64,000 nt of DNA, taken from assembly GCF_964204645.1 (NCBI RefSeq), contig NC_134026.1, positions 22,524,650-22,588,649 on the forward strand, read 5' to 3'. The position numbers and the translations under genes are program-made. The notes beneath the pieces were generated by a model, which saw nothing but the letters and a program-made list of their open reading frames with translations, did not search any database and was not told where the DNA came from. This DNA is from Tubulanus polymorphus. Taxonomy: Eukaryota; Nemertea; Palaeonemertea; Tubulaniformes; Tubulanidae. Positions 11,816 to 21,666 of the stretch are shown piece after piece (positions within the stretch are counted from its first letter, which is position 1; the number at the start of each line of letters is the position of its first letter).

Positions 11816-14126
11816 ATGTTACCCAGTCAGCGGGAACAGTCGCCTGGAAAAGCAAAGGGTGAGGTTGATAGGATTTTGCACAGACCAGAGGCTGTACATG
11901 AAGCTATTAAGAAATTCAAAGCTAGAAAAGGGAAAATTTGTTCGAAAGTGAATAAATTCGGAATAAAAGATGGGAATACGGAATGCTATCAAGAATACTT
12001 AGACGTAGAGATGTCAGCTGTCACGAACCTTGTAACAGATACAACTTATGAAAACCCCCGAGAGCCAGAGTCTGATGAGGAGGATGTTGGAGCACTTCTT
12101 GGTGGTGGGATATCTCTGAGTGGTGGGACACATCTGGCCAATAGAATATCTGTGGGTGATGGAGAGCCGCTGGGTGATGAGGTGCATCTAGGTGATTGGA
12201 CAACCTTGGATGGTATGGTGCATGATAATGGGACAACTGTGAAAATGGATGATCAGGCAATATACGAAGCCGATGGCGAAAACTCAATGTTGAGAGAAAA
12301 ACGTGACTGTAACAAAAGGTAAGATGATTGCAATAAAGCAGTACCGTATACAATGAAAAACAAATGACAAAATTAGTAAAATTCATCAGGATAATGCGGT
12401 ATACGTCGGTGGAAACTCAATGGTAAACCTTGGGTTTGACGAGGTTAATTAAAAATTCAAGAACAATGAATTTTCTGGATTGCATTCAGAAAAAGCTCAT
12501 TGGTTAAACAAACGTGTCAAGAAAAGAATGAAAGCCGGAGACCGGATATTCGAGAAGTTGAGTAGTTCTAGATATATTGAACTGTTTCATAAGGTCTTGA
12601 ATGTTTCGAAAGTTCATGAAGGTACACTGATACTTCAAAGTATACACTAGGGATTCAATCGAGTAAAGCTTTTCATCATTGGATTTTGCTAGACAACTGC
12701 CTCGGTTTATGTCGTATATAGACGTAACTTGGTAGCAATCAGAAATTTTTTCAACTACAAACTCTTTAGACACTAGAATATGGTGACAAATTTATATGAA
12801 ATCAAAAATCTTGGAATTAATTTCATAGTATATGTAGATTCTGGAATAGTATGGCGGAGATTTGCGCCGAAAAACATACGAAAAACGGTGACACAAAGCG
12901 GTATGTGGGAATGTAAATATTTCATCAGGTCGCGATAATGAAATTTATCACCGTGAGGAATATCTAATTTACTACCTTTAGATCAAATTTTGTATTGTTA
13001 ACTTGTAAAAACATGGTATATATGTTTTTCAAAATTTCTGCTATGGTGATATTCTTTTCCAACAGCGGTACGTTGTCCACTGATCAACTAAAACAGCTAA
13101 CATCGATGTCCAGAGGGTTAGCGGAAAATCGCGGAATTCTGGATGAAAACAAAAGAACACGAACAAAAGTCAACGACCTCATATCTACGGTAACTCTTTT
13201 ATTTTCTACTTGTGTCACAATCGATAAATCCTCTTCATAAAGTCTATCGTCGCCAAAGTATATCCACCTTCGTTAATGTAGCGAAACATTTAGGATAAAA
13301 ATTCATCATTTTGTAGCGAATTGTCTATCGCTTAATATGATTCAGATTGACAACAAGATCAAACACTTTCATACTGTGTTTGGAAAACATCAGTACATCT
13401 GGCGAATAAACAATATCAAATTGTTGCTCTTGGAGTCAGAGCAAGGTACCAGACGAATTATCTATAGTCCCCAATTCTTCAGCCACCCGCGTGGCTACAA
13501 GATGATCGTTAGTCTTTGTCCGCATGGTGAAGGAAAAGGTATACCAACCAGTTCATTTGATGGTATCAATAATATATCTTTTCTCATTCATATATCATAA
13601 GTAAAGTTTCTGTTTAACAAATTATTTTCTTTTACAATTTCTAAAACTATTACTGAATTTTCTTTTATTCTGTCATGATATTCACAGTGATTATCTTATA
13701 AATTACTGGGTTAGTGTATCTATTTTCTTTACACAGCTCAAGGAAAGTACGTATCGCTTTTCTTCTGTTTAATCAAAGGCGAGTACGACCCGACACATAT
13801 CTGGCCCTTCTGTCACGAGATAACGTTCTCCCTCTTGGATCAGACATACGACAGAGACCACGTGACGAAAACATTTACTCCCAATCCATGTCGTGAAAAT
13901 GAACCATTTCTTGGAAGACCAACGAAAGAAAGAAATCTTAGCATAGGTGAATAAGATGCCATTTCAAAAATATTTACTTCTTGATGCGCCGTGTTTATTC
14001 GATTTTCATTTTTCAGGTTTTCCGAAATTTGTTTCACTACAGAAACTAAAAGAAGGCTGCTACACTGAAAATAATACGCTTTTCATAAAGATTGCTGTGA
14101 GCCAAGAGAAAATGGATCCCATGTAG
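11816..14126 (+). CDS. TRAF-C/MATH-domain protein lacking RING and zinc fingers
   Basis: Coding exons 11816-12318, 13066-13189, 13346-13538, 13737-13946 and 14017-14126 join in phase to give 379 residues. Residues 1-167 are a novel N-terminus: a basic start, then an acidic stretch and a Gly/Leu/Asp-rich imperfect repeat (for example GGGISLSGG, SVGDGEPLGD). Residues about 170-222 are a predicted coiled coil (LTSMSRGLAENRG...). Residues about 224-376 form the MATH domain, with YIWRI, GYKMIVSLC, SLFFCLIKGEYDP, WPFCHEITFSLLDQ, ENEPFLGRP and NNTLFIKI. This TRAF-C is clearly related to that of the gene 1.8 kb upstream, including the shared ENxPFLGRP and ERNxS(I/F)G segments, so tandem duplication is likely. 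No RING or TRAF zinc finger is visible, so it may act as a decoy or partner of full TRAFs; that is inference. An AATAAA lies at 14567. The first exon is least certain, although its phase (AG + C) fits exon 2. Confidence 0.8.
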
Positions 14127-14992
14127 AAAGTAAAACGATCTGCTAAAAGTAATACATTGTATATCGTCTGTGATTTAGTATTTAATCCAATGATAAAAAT
14201 TTCTCAACGACTTTTAAATGTTGTACCCCTACTAGAATTGATTGAGTCAGCTATCGTTGATGTGGCATGTGTCTGTAAACATGAACGAGTATAGCTTCAT
14301 TAAAAATGCCATATATGAATTGTTGTAGTTTTTACGTGAAATACGAATCTTCTTCATTTTATTGTTTTAGACCGTAGGCTACAAATTGCATATTTTCAAT
14401 TAAGAACACGTGTGAAATTGGCATGGCGAGTGAAAATCATATGGATGGGATACCTCAACGTTTTCCTAAGTAATTCATACAAAAGGCATTAGTTCGCTCG
14501 CTCTGCATGACCTTCCTTCATCAAGACAAAAATAACAAGTCGTACCAAATAGTATTCCATTCGATAAATAAATGTATTTGTGCCTCAATCAGACTACCAA
14601 ATATAGTTAAAACATAAATTCGCAATATTAAACTGTTTTTAATGACAAATCACAGAAACAAAATACCAAACATAATCTATATACGCAATACTTAATTATT
14701 CAATAAACAAAACTCGCAAAATATGAGACCGAAGTGCATCAAAACGTGTATGAAAAGAGATGAATCATCCGTTAAACTCTAATGAAGAAATAAATACACA
14801 AAGATGTATGTTTTCCAGAAAATCATACAATAATTTTTATGAGAAAGCATTAGACTAGAGATAATTCGAAATTTAAAATTAAAAGGGAGCTCTTGTAATG
14901 TACACTTTTCACTAGGAATGAACGTCATTATAACAATAACATGTAGCACCATTTTGTGTAGATGGAATAAATTTCACATAGCGAGCAACTTT
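14127..14992. other. Convergent intergenic spacer
   Basis: AT-rich region between the 3' ends of the RING-less TRAF-C gene (+) and the C11orf54-like gene (-). AATAAA on the plus strand at 14567 and TTTATT (minus-strand signal) near 14358 mean the two 3' UTRs may overlap. Nothing else is seen. Confidence 0.5.
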
Positions 14993-16890
14993 TTAATTTC
15001 TTCCCAAAGAGTTTGTGTGAACCGGAGGATCTATTCTGTATAGGTGTGCGGCAACATTGAAATATCCCCGATAGGCAACTTCTTCAGGAGTGGTATCGTA
15101 ATGATAATGTCCACCTTCGCCAAAATCGTTGTAACCATGGAAATGTTCTACCCGTAAATCTAAACCCTGAAGTATTGAAATATGCAAATTTCAAGCTGAA
15201 GCACATTATTGCTTTAAGTAAGATATTTAATGTGAGCGGTTTTAAAACTTACTGGGTCATGAGACACAAGTTCTCCAACGCACAAAAATGGAGTTTTCAT
15301 TTCGTAGAACTGTAGCCAGTTATTTACATCCTCTTCACTGTTCAGTGGGTTACAACAGAAATCTGGCTAAAATGATTGAAAAAATATTGAAAATATTGAA
15401 TAAGTTCTTGCGTATCATGCATTTTAAATGAAATCGGATTAATTTCGTATAGTCTTAAGTTTACCATAACATGAATTTTCACTTTGCCTTGATCAACTAC
15501 AAATGCGCCCCCGAGGCCCACCGGTTTGTCACCATAGTGATCAGACAAGCACTTGCGGATACATGACACAAAATTCAATGGCCCAGTTCTTTTACTGGCT
15601 TTGACTTCAAGAACCTGTGGAATGTAGCGAAAAGGTATCAATTTATTCTTCAATATAAATACAAACAGACAGGGACATATGTATGAAAGCATAATAGCTA
15701 ACTTGTCCAGGATTGCCGTCTGAGCAGAAGAAGTTTCCCATCAAAGCAAAGTCAGCAGTATCTAGCTTTTCTAACAACGGATCCTGTGGAAATCAAATAC
15801 TGGTATCAGGGCAAGTGATAGAAGTTTACATGCTGTTGTTTGAAATGTGACTCGACACACTTACATTATTTGATAATTTGGAAATATTCGACATTATCTC
15901 ATTTGGACCGTTTTCGTTGATCTTTACATTAGCAATTAACTGCAAAACAACACAAACAGACATCGTGTTATAGCCAGGTTCATTCAGAACAAAGAACACA
16001 GAACAAAGAAGCTTATCCAAATAATCAGACCCAGGAGAGCATATTCAGGATCAGTTTGATGCAGTTTTTGATTTAGTTTTAAAAATTCCAAATACAAATG
16101 ACATTTCTAAATGCAGATTTTCTCAAACAAACAATTCATTTGATTCATTCTGTACGAGTTGGACTTTGTGGTGTTCTTTATGACCCATACCTCCGAGTTA
16201 ACGCCCACAACATGGAAAGGACCAGCTCCTGCACCAATGATTGCACCACTCTTCAAACCACAGTCTCTGCCGACTTGTTCTAAATTGTACTTCTACAACA
16301 AATCATGAGTCGATTTAGGAGAACATTTCTACGGTTAATGACAAAAGTTTTCCACTTCTGTTATTTTGACCCACAACAGGGAGCAAAGTAGACCAGCGGT
16401 GTATTATTCCAATAAGCAAGCCCAAGAAACCTTTAAAGCTCTTAACTTCTAGGCCTACTACTCTCTTCTATTTACCTTTTCTTTCATTACAATAGGAACA
16501 AGGTGGGGAGGTCCGCCAACATCAACAAGCTTTGTATCACCAGACAAACCTTTCAAGCATGCATGATAAATACAATAATCATTCGTGAATTCAATAGCGA
16601 AGCGCTTTAAAATTTACCAATCATAGGCCTACCTTGTGAAGTCAAAGCAAAAGGTTTCTCTGTTAGATTAGGACAATCAACAACTTTTACTGACACATCT
16701 GCAAAGTTTTTTAGTAGTCCTTCTTGCAGTACTACAATAAAAAAATATAACATATTTCAGAATTGATTAACTTGGTTGTCCAGTGTCCACAACCCAGCAA
16801 TTATCAAACTCAAATCCACTCACCAGCAGCCAATTCAGCCAGGTTAGGGCTAAAAAGTGTTGATTTAGTTACTTTTTCTACACCAGCCAT
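14993..16890 (-). CDS. C11orf54: Ester hydrolase C11orf54 / PTD012 homologue (DUF1907)
   Basis: The human protein is a zinc-dependent ester hydrolase of the DUF1907 family, about 315 residues, nuclear/cytosolic. Coding exons, read on the minus strand: 16824-16890, 16633-16731, 16476-16549, 16191-16292, 15865-15939, 15703-15783, 15465-15614, 15253-15366 and 14993-15166. All phases agree and give 311 residues. Family landmarks seen: NFADVSVKVVDCPNLTEKPF near the N-terminus, IIGAGAGPF, LEVKASKRTGPLNFV, HYGDKPVGLGGAF, NWLQFYEMKTP, and the C-terminal EHFHGYNDFGEGGHYHYDTT, which carries the histidines (about 262, 264, 274, 276) expected to bind zinc in the PTD012 structure. The C-terminus SLGRN also matches the family. 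The ATG at 16890 is followed directly by the conserved N-terminal segment. The fifth exon (15865-15939) is the least conserved part. The gene is divergently arranged with the tRNase Z-like gene at 18075. Confidence 0.93.
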
Positions 16891-17592
16891 TATTCTATGT
16901 CAGTGATTTTCTTATCACCACTGAAAAAAAATACTAGGTTGCATGTAATCAATGTCAATGACAATAAATGTTGGTCAGTGGGGTTAGGTCATCAAATGTC
17001 TAAATGTTAGAGTAAATGTAACATTCTAAATAAAAACTAAGACGATAAAGAATACGACGCTGGGGACTTTCATTCATCGTGTGAATACCAGATGTACGGG
17101 TGGTTTCAGGAACAACGGATTGCCCGAACACCGCAAATAAGATTATTGAACCCGGTTTATGGCGATAATTAGTGAAACAATATTCATCCTATTCGACTTT
17201 TTAATACAAAAGCATCGATCTAATAGCAATCTGTGAGTAAAACAATAATTTGTAGGCTAGATAATTGATCTGAATTGATATATCTTCAACTGTCAGAATT
17301 GGAATTTTTATAATAAAAGCAAAAAATACTCAAGTACCGGTAACATACGCTTCAACGGCTGAGAGTGCGGTTTCAGTGACATCGAGTTCTCAAGGTCGCA
17401 GACTGGTTCGTTCCGCTCCGCTGATTCTAGTGCACTGGGAATGGGATGAAGAGTACGTGTGTGAAAGATTTCCATGTGGAATAGACAGTTAGAGACAGAG
17501 AGGAGGTATATAGCTAATAATCAAGGACCCTTGACATACAAGGATGCACCGGCCCCAATATCCCTGTCATGTGTATAGTGGTCATTGACATT

Positions 17593-17849
17593 GCACAGGG
17601 GTTTGGCGATGGGCTTGGATTTTATTTCCGGGTTGTTGATAATCTCGCGAGAAAAGCGTGACGACCGTCTGATAATGATTCTTAACGACCAATTGTTTAT
17701 CGAAACTTTATAGCGGATAAATAAACAATATAAACACAAGGTATTTCCGTGATATTTTGAATTTATTCGCAGTTCATATTTAGCGCCATTCTCGCGAGAT
17801 TATCAACAACCCGGAAATAAAATCCAAGCCCATCGCCAAACCCCTGTGC
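17593..17849. repeat. Foldback element with perfect 61-bp inverted arms
   Basis: Left arm 17593-17653 and right arm 17789-17849 are exact reverse complements over 61 bp, separated by a 135-bp spacer. The arms contain a CTCGCGAG palindrome at their inner ends. Perfect identity suggests a recent insertion or ongoing arm homogenisation. No transposase-like frame fits in the spacer. Confidence 0.9.
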
Positions 17850-17864
17850 TTCTTCATTCAATAA

Positions 17865-17925
17865 ATCGGCCACAATCAATTAGATTGATATTGAATCAAT
17901 ATCAATCTGATTGATTGTGGCCGAT
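17865..17925. repeat. 61-bp near-perfect palindrome
   Basis: Outer arms ATCGGCCACAATCAA (17865-17879) and its reverse complement (17911-17925) surround a second perfect stem, AGATTGATATTGA / TCAATATCAATCT (17882-17894 / 17896-17908). It lies 15 bp downstream of the 61-bp foldback element. Confidence 0.85.
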
Positions 17926-18074
17926 TGTGACATTGTCCTCTGCAAAATATCAGTGACAATGCATTATCATAGGAGTCAGGAGATCCTCAACATCATGATA
18001 ATCATTTTTTCAATAATTATAAATATCAATAGGCATAGTTGTTCATTTTTTAAGTTATACACAAGACTGAAGAA

Positions 18075-20995
18075 ATGTCTGCATGGTTGAAAATTGGTGA
18101 CTTTTTTGTGCTTCCATGGTCCTGTTCTGGGTTAGAGTCTTCGATTGTTGTAGTAAGGGATCGGATGAGGATTTGTTTCGATATAGGCTACGCTCATCGG
18201 GAAACTGTCGAGGCTGAACATGTTTGCATAACGTATGTTGAAATAAATTCTGGAAACTATAAGCGGAGAGGGTTCAATAATGACTTATCTATTAAATGAA
18301 TTTAAACCTTCCTTCTACTGTATAGGTACATCTAATGTCTATTTCAACCTGACTTGAGAGCATTCCGGGTGGCCTAGCTCAGTCAGTCTTGGTAGTACTT
18401 ATGGAAGCCCTGAAACGACATTACGAATTACGTTTTACGAATTACATTTTAAGTTTTACAAATTACGAGTTACGTTTTACAAATTACGAGTTAGGTTAAC
18501 GATTTACCATATAAGCTCCCTGCATTTCGTATGTCGCGCGAGGTCAAGGTCTTATACAATTACGTTTTACGACTTACGTTTTCCATTGACTTATTGGCTA
18601 TTGCTTAAAAAGGTTTTTGGAAAAACACGGGCTTGCAATGAGTCGAATCATGACGAAGAATGAATCTGACTGAATTTATTTTGCATTTCGAAATATATAC
18701 ATGTATATTGTGAAATTGAGGGAGTTTCGTACGCATTTTTTATTACAAATAATAATAAGACCAAGGAAGTCAAAAAGTGACAATTTCAAATGATCAAAAG
18801 TATAGAGATTCAGCCTGCATACGCCCGGATTCATTAAATAATAAATTACAAACACTGACACTGTCCTGTTTGGCAAGGAAGGGCACAATGATTAAGACGA
18901 TACAAAATTGGAAATTATTCGGGGTTCATGGAAATAAAAAGAAATTGGACTCCATATCGGTGCAGATACAATTCTTCAATTGTAACAAATGATCATAACA
19001 AGTCTTAGCTTTTAATAATGAAAATATATATTTTTATTTGAAAGAAAAGCATTTGTCATCCATCATCGTTATTAGTTGAAGTATTCGGCAAAAAATTACA
19101 ATCGATTTCACCACAGTGCTGCCTTCTGCATGCTACCCAAAGTTTAATATTCACGACACGGAGAGTGCACCACAACCTTGACCTCTTGTGAAAAATTGAA
19201 CCGAAATGTAGTGGTAAATCATTGCCCAAAATAAGTCGTAAAACGTAACTCGTAAGACGTAATTCGTAAAACGTAATTCGTAATGTCGTTTCAGGGCTTC
19301 CATAGTCAGTCTTGGTAGTACATACCTGATAAAGGTCTTAATAGGACCAGAAAGGACTGGCAGTCGACCTAAATCATCATTTTTTCATCCATTTGAAACT
19401 GTATTGAAGGATATCCAAAAAGTCTTCACTGAAAGGGGTTAAATGAAGAGAAGTGACTCCATGATTTGAAAGTTTAACAATATGTTTCCATGCCTACGTA
19501 TCAAATTTCAGTTGGTAGGCATGGACACATATTGTTAAACTTTCTAATCAGGAGTCTCTTTTCTCTCAGGAACCCCCCTCAATGCAGATTTTTTGGATAT
19601 CCTTCAATACAGTTTCAAATGGATTAAAAAATGATGATTTAGGTCGACTGCCAATGCATTCTGGTCCTAATAAGACTTTTATCAGGTATGTACCACCAAA
19701 ACTGACTGAGCTAGGCCACTAGGAATGCTCTCAAGCCAGATTGAAATAGAGATTAGAAAGATATTTGTCTATTTTCGTTGTAGACATGGTCATATCGATC
19801 ATATAGCCGGTATTGCCCATCACACAGCTAAACGAGATTTGTATGGAATGTCGATGCCAACATATTACGCACCGAGTCATCTCGTTGATACTTTGAAAGA
19901 TGTCGGGAAAGTTTTTGGCAAGATGCAAGAGAGGTCTTCATCTATGAACAAGATGAATGTTCAAGGTATTGATTATGATGGAGAAGCAATACAGGTAGGC
20001 TATTAGACAATTGTATTTTCCCTGCTTAACAATATATCTAAGACATCTGGACCCAGTTCCACAGTTGTGAGTTAAGAGTTAACTCTGAGTTAAAGTTAGT
20101 TCATTTTCAATGTTTTAACCCAGGGTCAAATCTTAACTCGGAACTGTGGAACTGGACCCCGGACCCAGTTCCACAGTTGTGAGTTAAGAGTTAACTCTGA
20201 GTTAAAGTTAGTTCATTTTCAATGTTTTAACCCAGGGTCAAATCTTAACTCTGGAACTGTGGAACTGGACCCTGATGATAAGTTGAATTGAATAAAAAAA
20301 TGAAATGTTTTTCAAGACCGCGGACCTATTTTACTTCAATTAGATCATTCGTTGAATCATCTAAATCTTTCATCATCTTTTTCAGCTACCCTGGAATCGT
20401 AAATTAAAAGCCATTAAAACTGAGCATACGGTAAAAAGCCAAGGTTATATTATATATAAGGTCATTAGAACATTGAAACCCGCTTACATACATCTTAATC
20501 CACGTGAAATAGCAAGATTGCATAAAGAAGGACACGTAATACATGACATTATGGAAATTCCGGAAGTGGCTTACACAGGTGAGAACATCTATCTGATTGA
20601 ATCAATAACGAAATGAAATAAGATTCATGCAGGTGTGGCTTTGAATTGATTTTTCGCTTGTCGTTAACCTAGGGGATACTACTATCGCTGCCTTCCTGAA
20701 TCCATCTCAAAACCCGGATATCTTCAAAGTGAAACTGTTGATAACCGAAGCGACTTATATTGATTATATGGATAATGGAAGAAAAGTGAACATGGCTTAC
20801 GATCGTGGACATATGCATTTATGGCACATCGCAGAAAATGCCGAACTATTTAAGGATGTAGAAAACATTTTACTAGTACATTTCTCCGACAGATATGACA
20901 TTACATCTATACAGCAGTATGTTAATAGTTCAGTGCCACCATCATTGAGACATAAAGTTCATCTAGGACTTTGTAAAGGTGCTTTGCGCGAGTGA
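18075..20995 (+). CDS. Short-form tRNase Z (ribonuclease Z), plant TRZ1-like, metallo-beta-lactamase fold
   Basis: tRNase Z cuts the 3' trailer from precursor tRNAs. Coding exons 18075-18232, 19784-19994, 20386-20578 and 20673-20995 join in phase to give 294 residues. Exon 1 encodes the N-terminal strand region (SGLESSIVVVRDRMRICFDIG); exon 2 opens with the zinc motif HGHIDH (residues 54-59, HxHxDH). Later segments are KAIKTEHTVKSQGYIIY, PEVAYTGDTT (the GDTT metal-binding Asp motif), LLITEATYID, the GHMHLWHI histidine region and LLVHFSDRYD (the HFSxRY motif). Length, the absence of the long ELAC1 exosite loop and the PEVAxTGDTT block match the Arabidopsis TRZ1 class better than ELAC1 or ELAC2, as I recall those families. 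The exon 2 acceptor (19784) lies only about 30 bp past a foldback element that occupies most of intron 1. Selenoprotein M follows 670 bp downstream on the same strand. Confidence 0.88.
18332..19756. mobile_element. Palindromic MITE (copy A) interrupted by a second inverted-repeat element
   Basis: Terminal inverted repeats begin CTAATGTCTATTTCAACCTG at 18332 and end in its imperfect complement at 19756. The whole element folds back, with its centre near 19480-19530 where two copies of a CATGCCTAC motif face each other. Removing the nested insert (18399-19321) leaves about 502 bp, the size of copy B at 53556-54060. It has no coding capacity. It sits in intron 1 of the tRNase Z-like gene and ends 27 bp before the exon 2 boundary. 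Confidence 0.85.
18399..19303. mobile_element. Nested inverted-repeat element with TACGAATTACGTTTTACG arms and 18-bp flanking duplication
   Basis: The element has inverted ends TATGGAAGCCCTGAAACGAC (left from 18400; right reverse complement ending at 19303). Subterminal runs of degenerate ACGAATTACGTTTT units follow. It is inserted in MITE copy A. The 18 bp AGTCAGTCTTGGTAGTAC occurs immediately on both sides (18381-18398 and 19304-19321). A related fragment with the same TTACG-rich units lies near 46505-46645. Confidence 0.8.
20049..20272. repeat. Two tandem copies of a palindromic MITE (TIR GGACCCAGTTCCACAGTTGT)
   Basis: Two nearly identical 112-bp units (20049-20160 and 20161-20272) lie head to tail. 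Each starts with GGACCCAGTTCCACAG and ends with its complement, with internal TTAACTC / GAGTTAA inverted motifs. They lie in intron 2 of the tRNase Z-like gene. A third relative is at 62672-62764. Confidence 0.9.
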
Positions 20996-21666
20996 ACCTT
21001 ATTGTTACTTAAACTGTTTTTGTTGTTGATTATTGATAATATATTCGTTTATATAAAAAATGTTGGTATAGATTTACTTTCGTCTCCATGAGTCTTTTGA
21101 AGTGTCTCTATATCTTTATCCCTTGTTATCACAGATGAATATGTTTTTGTCCTTCGCTTGAAAAGAAAGTTAAGTTTCAGATGTGTTTTGAGTGGCAGGG
21201 CTTCTTTGACACACATTAGGCCTATGTATGTATACACCTGGTTGTCGTTTTTTTTTTTCTTTTTCATAGAATTTATCTTTGTTACGTAAATTTTAAAATG
21301 GTGTAAATCGACCAAACTTGGGTCTTTGGCGGGTGAGACTAACTCAATAGGCCAATTACCTATTTCTTAGCCATTCGATGCATAATTACGTGTAGATTTA
21401 AATCAGGAAAGAAAGTCGTGGATTAAAATCGTCCAGCTCCTTATGTTTATAGATTAACCAATAATAAATCATGGTGCGAAGTAAAAAAGGTGGAATTGAA
21501 TTAAATAGGAGCGCTGGCAAGTGAGGATAAAACTAGCAGTAGACTGGTTGCCGGTCGCTACCTTTATTGGACAGGCGAACAGTCTAAACTAGCAGTAGCG
21601 CCCTCTACTACATGTATAAATACATGTGAATGCGTGGAGCGTGTCGTGTTACATGCGGAAGTAAAC
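20996..21666. other. Spacer between tRNase Z-like and selenoprotein M genes
   Basis: About 670 bp holding the 3' UTR of the upstream gene and the promoter and 5' UTR of selenoprotein M. A phrase containing CTAGCAGTAG is repeated around 21531 and 21588. No gene is seen. Confidence 0.5.

Larger units (their letters stand above)
16891..18074. other. Divergent intergenic region with palindromes
   Basis: 1.2 kb between the start codons of the C11orf54-like gene (-) and the tRNase Z-like gene (+), so it should hold both promoters. It contains a perfect 61-bp inverted repeat (17593-17653 / 17789-17849) and a second palindrome at 17865-17925, listed separately. No coding sequence is seen. Confidence 0.6.

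Noticed and set aside
18337-19740. Short open frames at 18676-18992 within intron 1 of the tRNase Z-like gene
   Set aside because: They lie inside the nested inverted-repeat element, have no recognisable domain and are too short to encode a transposase.
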